From Bacteroidaceae bacterium (GTDB taxonomy: Bacteria > Bacteroidota > Bacteroidia > Bacteroidales > Bacteroidaceae): a stretch of 63,908 nucleotides of DNA. The notes beneath the pieces are model-generated. The model saw nothing but the letters and a program-made list of their open reading frames with translations. It ran no database searches and was not told the DNA's origin. Numbering within the stretch: position 1 is the first letter of the stretch; the number at the start of each line of letters is the position of its first letter. The DNA lies in NCBI GenBank assembly GCA_030843315.1, contig JAUUPT010000017.1, forward strand, positions 1-63,908, in the 5' to 3' direction. A program made the translations under genes and the position numbers. Shown piece after piece: positions 51,904-59,867 of the stretch.

Positions 51904-52932
51904 TTATTTCAGATATTCCTTAAAGAAAGACTCCAGCTTATCGAAAGGAATGAGGCTTACACAATCATAAAGGTCTACATGACCTGCACCGGGAACAATG
52001 TATAACTCTTTAGGCTCCGCTGCACGTTGGTAGGCATCTTCACTGAATTCACGAGAATGGGCATTCTCGCCTGTAATGAAAAGCATTGGGCGCGGCGAAA
52101 TGGTTTCAATGTCGCTGAACGGATAGAAATTCATGAACTTTACGTTACTACTGAATGTGGGGTGCGTGGTAGTCAAAGGATCTACACCTTCGGGGGTGAA
52201 TTCTCCTCGTGAAGTGCGGTAATATTCATAAAATTCCCGTTCTATCGGATTGGATTGCTCGGTCAACTCATGCACAGTGCCGCCGGTATATTTCATCTCT
52301 CCGCCCAGGAATTCCACATAGCGCTGGTCGGCGGCTTCGGCCATGATTTGTTTCCGTTGTTCTAATGTCAGTGCATGTTTCAGACCATCGCGGCTGGCTG
52401 CTCCCATGTCGTACATACTTACGGTTGCGATGGCTCTCAGGCGCGGGTCTATCTTTGCCGCACTAATAGCAAAACTTCCACTGCCACATATTCCGATTAC
52501 ACCAATATGTTCACGATTTAGAAAAGGACGTGTACCCAAGAAATCCACTGCGGCGCTAAAAGATTCCGCATAAAGTTCCGGAAGGACTGCATTGCGTGGC
52601 TTCCCTTCGCTTCCACCCCAAAAAGAAAGGTCAATGGATAAAGTGACGAAACCACGTTCAGCCATCTTGGTGGCGTACAGATTTGCACTCTGTTCTTTGA
52701 CTGCTCCCATAGGATGCCCGACAATAATTGCCGGATACATTTCACCCTCTTTCATTTCTTTGGGCAAAAAGAGGTTACCAGCCACTTTCATTTTGTACTG
52801 ATTGGGGAAAGACACCTTTTCAATATTCACCGAGTTACTCTTATAAAAGTTATCCGCATCGGTTTGGGCAAAAGAAATACTTGTACTTAACATCATCATA
52901 AATATTAGTTTTAATAATAAGATTCGTTTCAT
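51904..52932 (-). CDS. Exported alpha/beta hydrolase, dienelactone-hydrolase type
   Basis: This 342-residue protein has a signal peptide (LIFMMMLSTSISFAQ). The hydrolase fold has PAIIVGHPMGAVKEQSAN, VTLSIDLSFWGGSEG and the nucleophile elbow IGVIGICGSGSFAISA. The nucleophile position is Cys rather than Ser, as in dienelactone hydrolases. The late segments RPMLFITGENAHSREFSEDAY and VPGAGHVDLYD carry the probable Asp/Glu and His. It probably cleaves a small ester or lactone in the periplasm. It is monocistronic under site D. Confidence 0.82.
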   Translation of the reverse strand: MKRILLLKLIFMMMLSTSISFAQTDADNFYKSNSVNIEKVSFPNQYKMKVAGNLFLPKEMKEGEMYPAIIVGHPMGAVKEQSANLYATKMAERGFVTLSIDLSFWGGSEGKPRNAVLPELYAESFSAAVDFLGTRPFLNREHIGVIGICGSGSFAISAAKIDPRLRAIATVSMYDMGAASRDGLKHALTLEQRKQIMAEAADQRYVEFLGGEMKYTGGTVHELTEQSNPIEREFYEYYRTSRGEFTPEGVDPLTTTHPTFSSNVKFMNFYPFSDIETISPRPMLFITGENAHSREFSEDAYQRAAEPKELYIVPGAGHVDLYDCVSLIPFDKLESFFKEYLK

Positions 52933-52982
52933 ATCTTCTCTGTTCTAATGATTAAAAAATTGATTGTCTATTTTCTACGTTG

Positions 52983-53048
52983 CAAAGATACAGAGGAAAA
53001 GAAAGGGCCTTTGTTGACAGATTACAGAGATTATAACCCGAATTACAG
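52983..53048 (-). promoter_or_regulatory. Hydrolase promoter with direct repeat (site D)
   Basis: The -7 box TATCTTTG (complement of 52983-52990), 30 nt, ATTACAG at 53021-53027 and ATTACAG at 53042-53048. The second repeat overlaps the stop codon of the MFS gene. Confidence 0.65.
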
Positions 53049-54218
53049 AGATTTCTTTGCCCGAACCCTCAACGCTACGAACATCATACTTGCCACCAGA
53101 AAGAGCAGCGAGCCGAAAACCGAGTAACGTGTGCCCGAAACAGTGATGAACACGCCGCATACGACCGCGCCTATCGTCGTGCCCAGATTGGCGGACAGCA
53201 GATACAATCCGTTGGCAAAGTCCGGAGCTTCGGGGGCGGCATCGGTTATCATATATTGCATCGTATTCTGTGCATATCCGGCCAATATACCAAGTATCAG
53301 AATGATAACTGCCATAGCTGTCAGCCATTCACCCAGCAAGTAGAGGCAGATATAGGAAGTAAAGAGTACAATCGGGATAAGTACCATGCTGCGTATCGGA
53401 TTTACAGCAAGCTGCTTTCCTGCTATCACATTACCCACGATATTGGCAAGGCCGTATATCAGCAACAGGCTGCTAATGATGGTGTAGGAAACTTCCGTAA
53501 CTATCTTCAGATAATCGGACATATAGCTGAAGAAACCGAATAGTGCGCCGTTGATCAGCGTCACTGCCAGGATGGAATACCACGTAATCTTTTTCCTCAG
53601 CACACCTAGTTGTTCGCCATACGACAACCTTTCCTCGACCGGCATGGAAGGCACAAAAAGAACCGTTGCCACCAGCACCAGTGCATTGACTGCCGTAAAG
53701 AACGCCATTCCCATCGTGAACGAAACCTCACTGGCAATGTAGCTCGTCACCGGCACTCCCAGCACCATGCCAGCAGAGACGCCTATAAAGACTTTAGCCA
53801 CAGCCTTTGGGGCCTGTTCCCTACTGACGGAAGCAGCCGCCACCGTAAAGGCCATCGAAACGTAGACCGGATGCAGAAAAGCCGGAAGCGCACGAGCTAT
53901 CAGCAACAGAGTGAAATTGGATGTGAACATGGATATAACATTGCTCAATGTAAAGATTCCCAATGCCAGTAGCATCACTTTCTTCCGGTTCATCCCCGAA
54001 AAGAGCAAGGGGGTAATGGGAGCGGAGATAGCCACCACCAGTGCGAATACGCTGACTGTCCACCCCGCCTGGGGAACGGTTACATGGAAGGTTTCGGCAA
54101 TCAGGGGCAATATGCCGATGACGCCCATCTCGGTATTGATGATTCCGAATACACCGACCGTAAGGATAAATACGAGCAATGTGCCCGAATTGAGTTTGAG
54201 TTTACTTGTTTGTTCCAT
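53043..54218 (-). CDS. MFS transporter, DHA1 (AraJ-like) exporter family
   Basis: This 391-residue protein with 12 predicted helices has the DHA1 N-terminus VFGIINTEMGVIGILPLIAETFHVTVPQAGW and LFSGMNRKKVMLLALGIF (the conserved loop 2-3 region). RALPAFLHPVYVSMA and GVSAGMVLGVPVTSYIA (motif C-like) follow. Such transporters expel sugars, drugs or small metabolites by proton antiport. It is divergent from the AraC gene at 54406, with three direct repeats between them. Confidence 0.9.
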   Translation of the reverse strand: MEQTSKLKLNSGTLLVFILTVGVFGIINTEMGVIGILPLIAETFHVTVPQAGWTVSVFALVVAISAPITPLLFSGMNRKKVMLLALGIFTLSNVISMFTSNFTLLLIARALPAFLHPVYVSMAFTVAAASVSREQAPKAVAKVFIGVSAGMVLGVPVTSYIASEVSFTMGMAFFTAVNALVLVATVLFVPSMPVEERLSYGEQLGVLRKKITWYSILAVTLINGALFGFFSYMSDYLKIVTEVSYTIISSLLLIYGLANIVGNVIAGKQLAVNPIRSMVLIPIVLFTSYICLYLLGEWLTAMAVIILILGILAGYAQNTMQYMITDAAPEAPDFANGLYLLSANLGTTIGAVVCGVFITVSGTRYSVFGSLLFLVASMMFVALRVRAKKSL

Positions 54219-54248
54219 AATCTATCTTATTCTTTCATTTTTATGATG

Positions 54249-54335
54249 CAAAGTACGGAAGAATCGGAGAGAGTCTTTGTAGATAGATTACGGGGATGAC
54301 AACCTCAATTACAGATTGCATAACCCTAATTACAG
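54249..54335. promoter_or_regulatory. MFS/AraC divergent region with three direct repeats (site E)
   Basis: ATTACGG at 54287-54293, ATTACAG at 54308-54314 and ATTACAG at 54329-54335, each 21 bp apart. The minus-strand -7 box for the MFS gene (GTACTTTG, complement of 54249-54256) is 30 nt from the first repeat. Confidence 0.7.
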
Positions 54336-54374
54336 ATTTTATACGCCCCATGAAATTCGTATACTTTTTATCTT

Positions 54375-54382
54375 TATCTTTG
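54375..54382 (+). promoter_or_regulatory. -7 box of the AraC gene at 54406
   Basis: TATCTTTG followed by CTAC, 23 nt before the ATG. Confidence 0.5.
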
Positions 54383-54405
54383 CTACAATTCAAACATTTA
54401 CGTCT

Positions 54406-55317
54406 ATGGATCAGATAATAAAATTAGAGAATGTAGACCAGTACAACAACCTGTATGGACTCGAAACCTTGCATCCGTTGATAAGCGTCATCGACCTTAC
54501 CAAAGCGACCAGGACTATAAATCATATCCGTATGAATTACGGACTGTATGCACTCTTCCTGAAGCAAACCAAGAGTTGCAACATTCAATATGGACGTACT
54601 TCATACGATTATCAGGAAGGAACCATCGTCTGCTTCGCCCCCGGACAGTCAGTCAGCGTGGATATGATAGAAGATGAAGTAGCCCCCCAAGTCTATGGAA
54701 TCATCTTCCACCCCGACCTGATTCGCGGAACCTCTCTGGGGAAAAGCATCAAGACTTATACATTCTTTTCCTACGCCGTCAATGAGGCATTGCACCTTTC
54801 GGAACAAGAAAGGGGCATTGTGATGGATTGCCTGCAAAAAATCAACATCGAACTGGAGCATGCTATAGACAAGCACAGCAAGGCTCTGATTGCAATGAAC
54901 ATCGAATTACTACTTAACTACTGTATGCGCTTTTATGAGCGGCAGTTTATTACCCGAAGTGGCGTAAACAGAGACACCCTCACCCGATTCGAACAATTGT
55001 TGGATGATTATTTCGAAAGCGAGTTGCCGATACAAGAAGGACTGCCTACCGTGAAGTATTTCGCAGACAAGATATGCCTTTCACCCAACTATTTCGGGGA
55101 TATGGTGAAGAAAGAAACTGGGAAGACACCACAAGAGCATATCCAGGAGAAAGTAATTGAGTTGGCAAAGGAGCATATTGTAGATACGGATAAGACAGTA
55201 AGCGAAATAGCCTATACACTGGGATTCCAATACCCGCAACACCTCTGCCGGCTATTCAAGAAACGAATTGGCTGCACGCCGAATAAATACAGACAACAAC
55301 AGGGACAAGGCTTCTGA
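54406..55317 (+). CDS. AraC family regulator, paralog 2
   Basis: This protein of about 303 residues starts at MDQIIKLENVDQYNNLYGLETLHPLISVIDL; an upstream in-frame ATG at 54316 lies inside the operator. It is closely related to the 46642 protein over its whole length. Its C-terminal HTH reads FADKICLSPNYFGDMVKKETGKTPQEHIQEK and TVSEIAYTLGFQYPQHLCRLFKKRIGCTPNKYRQ. It probably controls the MFS gene and itself through site E, and other promoters with the same repeat. Confidence 0.88.
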   Translation: MDQIIKLENVDQYNNLYGLETLHPLISVIDLTKATRTINHIRMNYGLYALFLKQTKSCNIQYGRTSYDYQEGTIVCFAPGQSVSVDMIEDEVAPQVYGIIFHPDLIRGTSLGKSIKTYTFFSYAVNEALHLSEQERGIVMDCLQKINIELEHAIDKHSKALIAMNIELLLNYCMRFYERQFITRSGVNRDTLTRFEQLLDDYFESELPIQEGLPTVKYFADKICLSPNYFGDMVKKETGKTPQEHIQEKVIELAKEHIVDTDKTVSEIAYTLGFQYPQHLCRLFKKRIGCTPNKYRQQQGQGF

Positions 55318-55339
55318 TAGTTTCCCCGAATGCATAATT

Positions 55340-56236
55340 ATGAAAGAGAACATATTAAATATAGAAACAATACACGAGTGCAACTGTTGTCTGGGATACA
55401 AAACGCTTCATCCCCTTGTCAGTGTCATTGACTTGTCGCAAGCCAATCTGGAGCAATGTACCATCAAATTCGATTTCTACACCATCATCATGCTGGAAGG
55501 GGACGTGGAAGACTTCTTATATGGACGCAAGTATTATGATTACTCCAATGCGTCACTCCTGTTCCTCACTCCGGGTGACTCCATCAAAATAGACCATAGC
55601 CAGCTGCTCCGCCGGAAAGGTTGGCTGCTTGCATTTCATCCCGATTTGCTCTGCTGCACTTCGCTGGGCAGGCATATAGAGGATTATACCTTCTTCCTCT
55701 ACAAACCGGATGAAGCCCTCCACTTGTCCTTGCGCGAAAAAAGTAAAATAATAGACTGCCTGCACAACATCGGAGATGAATTGGAACATGCGATAGATTG
55801 CCATAGCAAAACTCTGATTTCAAGACACATCGAGCTATTGCTTGATTATTGCACCCGCTTCTATGAACGGCAGTTCATTACACGCTGCGAGGCCAATAAG
55901 TCCATCATCCGTCAAACAAACATACTGCTGGATAAATACATTCAATCCGGGAAGTTGAAGCAAGGAGTTTTGCCTTCGGCTGAATACTGTGCCGACAAGC
56001 TCCATTTATCCTCTCACTATTTCAGTGATTTATTGTATTTTGAAACGGGGCAGAACATCCACGAGTATTTCCAGTTCAAACGGTTGGAAGCTTCCAAGAC
56101 GATGCTATTGGAACAAGGATGTACAGCCGGCGCGGTAGCAGAAAAACTTGGCTATTCCAACGTACAACAATTCAGCCGCATCTTTAAAAAGATTACAGGG
56201 ATAGCTCCCAGTGATTATAGACTGGCGCAAAACTGA
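55340..56236 (+). CDS. AraC family regulator, diverged paralog 3
   Basis: This protein of about 298 residues starts at MKENILNIETIHECNCCLGYKTLHPLVSVIDLSQ, 23 nt after paralog 2 ends. The sensing half is recognisably related (FLYGRKYYDYSNASLLFLTPGDS) but Cys-rich at the N-terminus (CNCCLGY). In the DNA-binding half the first HTH (CADKLHLSSHYFSDLLYFETGQ) and second HTH (AGAVAEKLGYSNVQQFSRIFKKITG) differ most at recognition helices. It is probably co-transcribed with paralog 2 and may read a different site or sense redox through its cysteines. Confidence 0.85.
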   Translation: MKENILNIETIHECNCCLGYKTLHPLVSVIDLSQANLEQCTIKFDFYTIIMLEGDVEDFLYGRKYYDYSNASLLFLTPGDSIKIDHSQLLRRKGWLLAFHPDLLCCTSLGRHIEDYTFFLYKPDEALHLSLREKSKIIDCLHNIGDELEHAIDCHSKTLISRHIELLLDYCTRFYERQFITRCEANKSIIRQTNILLDKYIQSGKLKQGVLPSAEYCADKLHLSSHYFSDLLYFETGQNIHEYFQFKRLEASKTMLLEQGCTAGAVAEKLGYSNVQQFSRIFKKITGIAPSDYRLAQN

Positions 56237-56238
56237 AG

Positions 56239-56757
56239 CTACGATTGTTTTAGCGTAAACTTCCAGCAACAGGCACATTCCTGGTCGGTAACATTCGGAT
56301 AACAGCTAATCATCTCGGTAACGATTCTCTCGTCTATGACACGTGCAAACCCGTCATGTTCGATAAAACCAGCCGACGCACAAGGATGAAACGGCATGCC
56401 TTTACTCTTCCGGGCAGACTGCACTCTGCATTCATTTATACGATATATAAGAGAATCTCCTTCCCTGAAAAGACTTACTGAAGGATTCGACAAAGCAGAA
56501 AATCTTATCGCCAATGCCTCCTCTAACCCCTCAAGACCGGCCATCTCCGGCAGATTCAGGAATTTCTTAATCCTTTTGGCTTCCGTACGGGTAAATCTTA
56601 TCCATGCGTTCTCGTCATGCAACATCGCTTCATCCATACCACGCTTTGCTTCCACCGATTGAAACCATACTCCATCCAGTGCATAGATGTTTTTTGCGTA
56701 TATCCTTACCAACTCCTTGAGTTCTTCTTTTGATAATAAGTCAAGTTTATCAATCAT
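56239..56757 (-). CDS. DUF6125-like cytosolic protein
   Basis: This 172-residue soluble protein begins LDLLSKEELKELVRIYAKNIYALDGVWFQSVEAKRGMDEAM and ends FHPCASAGFIEHDGFARVIDERIVTEMISCYPNVTDQECACCWKFTLKQ. It carries several conserved-looking Cys, as in the DUF6125/ATC-hydrolase-like family. It may bind a metal or small thiol compound; the activity is not known. It converges on AraC paralog 3, with 2 nt between stops. Confidence 0.6.
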   Translation of the reverse strand: MIDKLDLLSKEELKELVRIYAKNIYALDGVWFQSVEAKRGMDEAMLHDENAWIRFTRTEAKRIKKFLNLPEMAGLEGLEEALAIRFSALSNPSVSLFREGDSLIYRINECRVQSARKSKGMPFHPCASAGFIEHDGFARVIDERIVTEMISCYPNVTDQECACCWKFTLKQS

Positions 56758-56763
56758 GATTTT

Positions 56764-57173
56764 AAAATATTACTTTAGTTTCGCATCCTCATACAGTTTG
56801 AACTTATCGAATCTGAGGAATCGGAAGTCTAAAACTGTACACTTCCAGTAGTACGCATTAGCGTAGCATTCAACTTTTGCAAGAAGGCAGGGGTAATCAC
56901 TGTACCTTGTTCGCCTTCCTCTATAGCAAGTTCATACGCTTTCTTCAAATCTTCATTCATCAGATGATATACCAACGGCTTCCCTTTGGCAGTCACACCC
57001 TCATCAAAGAGAAGCTGCGTATCCATTTCGGTGAGCGTAGAGCCTTCAATAGCCGTGGAGTGGGTAATAAGCGAATAGAGGTAGTACTTCTCATAGTCCA
57101 CCGATTGACAGATACCGAGTTTTTGAAACTCCCCGTACAGTTCTTCTATTTCCTGCCAAATATCCTTTTCCAT
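56764..57173 (-). pseudogene. Truncated Fic family protein
   Basis: This is the N-terminal part of a class II Fic protein: EIEELYGEFQKLG..., the inhibitory helix motif STAIEGSTLT, and LNATLMRTTGSV. It then stops (56829) before any HPFxxGNGR active-site motif. Past the stop, another frame reads FRFLRFDKFKLYEDAKLK and ends near 56764, possibly the original C-terminus, so an internal deletion is likely. AMPylation activity would be lost. A promoter with TACTTTTG (complement of 57203-57210) remains. Confidence 0.7.
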
Positions 57174-57202
57174 AATAGGCTATCTTATATTGCTATTTTC
57201 TT

Positions 57203-57234
57203 CAAAAGTACTTCTGATATAACACTTTACCAAG
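57203..57234 (-). promoter_or_regulatory. Promoter of the truncated Fic gene
   Basis: The minus strand -7 box TACTTTTG (57203-57210) has CTTG (57231-57234) 20 nt upstream, close to TTTG. Confidence 0.5.
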
Positions 57235-57290
57235 CGAAATGAGTACTTTTTTACTATTCCTTTTCAGTCATATTTCAGTAAGAAAACAGA

Positions 57291-57323
57291 AAGCCCTTGT
57301 AAACTTTTAATTTACAAGGGCTT
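57291..57323 (-). terminator. Terminator of the tRNA-Leu transcript
   Basis: AAGCCCTTGTAAA at 57291-57303 and its complement at 57311-57323 form a perfect 13-bp stem with a 7-nt loop. Confidence 0.7.
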
Positions 57324-57338
57324 ATTTTCTTCATTCAG

Positions 57339-57422
57339 TACCCAGACCCGGGGTCGAACCGGGATGGAAGTGAATCCACTGGTGTTTGAGACCAGCGCGT
57401 CTACCGATTCCGCCATCTGGGC
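57339..57422 (-). tRNA. tRNA-Leu (anticodon CAA)
   Basis: This 84-nt class II tRNA has acceptor GCCCAGA pairing with TCTGGGT. The anticodon stem-loop is CTGGT-CTCAAAC-ACCAG, with anticodon CAA reading UUG. It has a long variable arm (GTGGATTCACTTCCAT region) and a T arm with GGTTCGACC. The CCA end is not encoded. A -7 box (TATCTTTG, complement of 57447-57454) lies 24 nt upstream of the 5' end. Confidence 0.93.
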
Positions 57423-57446
57423 ATGCTTGATTTCTCAAATGCGGTG

Positions 57447-57454
57447 CAAAGATA
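57447..57454 (-). promoter_or_regulatory. -7 box of tRNA-Leu
   Basis: Minus strand TATCTTTG. ATTG at a 19-nt distance stands in for the -33 TTTG. Confidence 0.5.
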
Positions 57455-57579
57455 CGCCTTTTTTCTAAATCTGCAATACTTTATCAAAAAAAAGGCGAAA
57501 AAACTGAGAAAACACGGTTCAATAATTCCTTCTTTGTAAAATATGCAGTACATTAGCAGAAACTTTAAAAACAAATAGC

Positions 57580-58665
57580 ATGGTGACCAATAAGGATAAT
57601 TTCTGTGTAATCATGGGCGGAGGAATAGGTAGCCGCTTCTGGCCGTTCAGCCGCAAAACACTCCCTAAACAATTCTTAGACTTTTTCGGTACAGGACGTT
57701 CACTGTTGCAGCAGACTTTCGACCGCTTTAAAAAAGTAATACCAGTAGAGAATATACTCGTCGTAACAAACGACCTATATGCCGACCTCGTACAAGAGCA
57801 ACTTCCGGAACTTAAACCCGAACAAATATTACTGGAGCCAACACGCAGAAACACTGCTCCCTGCATCGCATGGGCATCTTATCATATTCGGGCCCTGAAC
57901 CCGAATGCCAATATCGTGGTAGCACCCTCCGACCACCTGATACTAAAAGAAGACGAATTCCTGGCAGCCATTAAAAAGGGATTAGCTTTTGTTTCGCAGT
58001 CGGACAAACTACTAACCCTCGGCATCAAGCCCAACCGCCCGGAAACAGGATATGGATACATACAAATAGCCGAACCTGCCGGTGATAACTTCTATAAAGT
58101 AAAGACCTTTACCGAGAAGCCCGAACTGGAATTAGCAAAAGTCTTTTTGGAAAGTGGAGAATTCTATTGGAACTCCGGCCTCTTTATGTGGAACGTAAAT
58201 ACCATCATAAAAGCAAATGAGGCATTATTGCCGGAATTGACTTCCAAACTGGCATGTGGCAAGGATGTATATGGCACTCCTAAGGAAAAGCAATTCATCG
58301 ACGAGAACTTCCCGGCTTGCCCCAACGTCTCCATCGACTTTGGCATTATGGAAAAAGCAGATAATGTTTACGTTTCATTAGGTGACTTCGGCTGGTCCGA
58401 TTTAGGTACATGGGGGTCATTGTATGATCTGTCTCCGAAAGATGAAGCCGGAAACGTCGCTCTGAAATGCAAGTCGCTTATCTACGACAGCAAAGATAAC
58501 ATCATAGTGCTACCCGAAAACAAACTTGCCGTTATCGATGGATTGGAAGGTTACCTCATTGCCGAATCAAACAATGTGCTGCTCATCTGCAAAAAAGACG
58601 AAGAGCATAGCATTCGCAAATATGTAAATGATGCGCAGATTAAAATGGGAGAAGACTATATTTAA
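57580..58665 (+). CDS. manC: Mannose-1-phosphate guanylyltransferase
   Basis: This 361-residue nucleotidyltransferase has the signature IMGGGIGSRFWPFSRKTLPKQFLDFFGTGRSLLQQTFDR. VVAPSDHLI, RPETGYGYI, FTEKPELE and FYWNSGLFMWN complete the GDP-mannose pyrophosphorylase motifs. It makes GDP-mannose from mannose-1-phosphate and GTP for polysaccharide, LPS and fucose (GDP-fucose) synthesis. It lacks the C-terminal isomerase domain of bifunctional enzymes. It is monocistronic, with a terminator at 58692. Confidence 0.93.
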   Translation: MVTNKDNFCVIMGGGIGSRFWPFSRKTLPKQFLDFFGTGRSLLQQTFDRFKKVIPVENILVVTNDLYADLVQEQLPELKPEQILLEPTRRNTAPCIAWASYHIRALNPNANIVVAPSDHLILKEDEFLAAIKKGLAFVSQSDKLLTLGIKPNRPETGYGYIQIAEPAGDNFYKVKTFTEKPELELAKVFLESGEFYWNSGLFMWNVNTIIKANEALLPELTSKLACGKDVYGTPKEKQFIDENFPACPNVSIDFGIMEKADNVYVSLGDFGWSDLGTWGSLYDLSPKDEAGNVALKCKSLIYDSKDNIIVLPENKLAVIDGLEGYLIAESNNVLLICKKDEEHSIRKYVNDAQIKMGEDYI

Positions 58666-58691
58666 TTGAGAATTGAGAATTAAAATTGAGG

Positions 58692-58737
58692 AATAAGGAA
58701 ATGGGGACCGGGCTCACGCTCAGTCCCCATTCTTATT
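58692..58737. terminator. Bidirectional terminator between manC and the HIT gene
   Basis: ATGGGGAC at 58701-58708 pairs with GTCCCCAT at 58723-58730. The flanking AATAAG and CTTATT extend the stem. Confidence 0.65.
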
Positions 58738-58764
58738 TATTCAGGGGAGGAAAATAAAACGATA

Positions 58765-59157
58765 CTAAAGTGCTGCACGGATAGCCGCAGCTACAGCCTG
58801 GAATTCTTCTTCCGTCAGTTTCAACTTAGGATTGGAGAAAAGCATATCCTTTTCGCTCTGCATAGGAATCAGATGGATGTGAGCATGAGGAACTTCCAAT
58901 CCCAGCACAGCTTCACCCACCTTTCTGCAAGGAAAAGCCTTGCCGATGGCAAGCGCCACTTTCTTGGCAAAGACATGCATTGCTGCCAGGTCTTCATCGT
59001 TCAAGTCGAAGATATAATCCACTTCCTGCTTGGGAATGACCAACGTATGGCCTTTCACCAACGGGTTGATGTCAAGAAATGCAAAGAACTTGTCATTCTC
59101 CGCTACCTTATAGCAAGGTATTTCACCTGCGATAATTCTGCTGAATATTGTTGCCAT
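58765..59157 (-). CDS. HIT family nucleotide-binding protein
   Basis: This 130-residue protein has a complete HIT fold: IIAGEIPCYKVAEND, FLDINPLVKGHTLVIPKQEVDYIFDL and the catalytic HAHIHLIPM (HxHxH) at about 95-103. It hydrolyses purine nucleotide phosphoramidates or adenylated compounds. It lies 55 nt downstream of greA; a palindrome in the gap may separate or attenuate transcripts. Confidence 0.93.
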   Translation of the reverse strand: MATIFSRIIAGEIPCYKVAENDKFFAFLDINPLVKGHTLVIPKQEVDYIFDLNDEDLAAMHVFAKKVALAIGKAFPCRKVGEAVLGLEVPHAHIHLIPMQSEKDMLFSNPKLKLTEEEFQAVAAAIRAAL

Positions 59158-59180
59158 AGCTTTTATGTATTATATAAAAT

Positions 59181-59208
59181 AAGGCAAGTCCGCATGCGGA
59201 CCTGCCTT
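59181..59208 (-). terminator. Palindrome between greA and the HIT gene
   Basis: AAGGCA-A-GTCCGCATGCGGAC-C-TGCCTT, a near-perfect stem. It is followed on the minus strand by TATTTTATAT, so at least partial termination is expected. Confidence 0.55.
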
Positions 59209-59212
59209 ACAA

Positions 59213-59677
59213 TTAAAATGATATGTTCACTACTTCCAGATTGATCATGCCCTGCGGCACCTTGATTTCTGCAACGTCACCCACTTTCTTGCCAAGCAGA
59301 CCTTGTGCAATCGGGGTATTTACCGAAATCTTACCCTCCTTCAGGTTGGCTTCACTTTCTGAAACGATGGTATAAGTCATCTTCATACCGTTCTTCACGT
59401 TCTTCAGTTCCACCTTATTAAGAATCTGTACCGAGTCTGTCTTTAACTTGGACTCATCAATGATTTTGGCGTCTGCAATCGTAAGCTTCAGATTATTGAT
59501 TTTCATCTCAAGCATACCCTGTGCTTCTTTTGCAGCATCATACTCTGCATTCTCCGACAAGTCACCCTTGTCGCGCGCCTCGGCAATAGCTGCCGATATT
59601 TTGGGACGTTCTACCGTCTCCAGTTGCCTCAGTTCGGCCATCAATTTCTTGTAGCCATCTTCTGACATATAAGCCAT
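59213..59677 (-). CDS. greA: Transcription elongation factor GreA
   Basis: This protein of about 154 residues has the N-terminal coiled coil (YKKLMAELRQLETVERPKISAAIAEARDKGDLSENAEYDAAKEAQGMLEMKI, with the acidic tip GDLSENAEYD). The C-terminal FKBP-like domain ends LLGKKVGDVAEIKVPQGMINLEVVNISF. It stimulates transcript cleavage by stalled RNA polymerase. Met4 is an alternative start. The promoter is at 59782-59789. Confidence 0.95.
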   Translation of the reverse strand: MAYMSEDGYKKLMAELRQLETVERPKISAAIAEARDKGDLSENAEYDAAKEAQGMLEMKINNLKLTIADAKIIDESKLKTDSVQILNKVELKNVKNGMKMTYTIVSESEANLKEGKISVNTPIAQGLLGKKVGDVAEIKVPQGMINLEVVNISF

Positions 59678-59734
59678 ACTTTTTCCTCCTTAATATTTAT
59701 ATTAGTTTTTAATGGTACTATAAACAAAAAAGAA

Positions 59735-59789
59735 TTCCAACATGGTCAGCATGCTGGAACCCTCTCTTCGATTTTCCTCTGCAAAGATA
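59735..59789 (-). promoter_or_regulatory. greA promoter and leader hairpin
   Basis: The -7 box TATCTTTG is the complement of 59782-59789. Downstream in the leader, TTCCA-ACATG..CATGC-TGGAA (59735-59759) can form a stem. Confidence 0.5.
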
Positions 59790-59867
59790 GCCTTTTATTC
59801 AATGCGGGTCAAGCAAAAAAGGCTGCTTTGTAACATATTTAAATGAAAACTTCTAATTTATAACATG

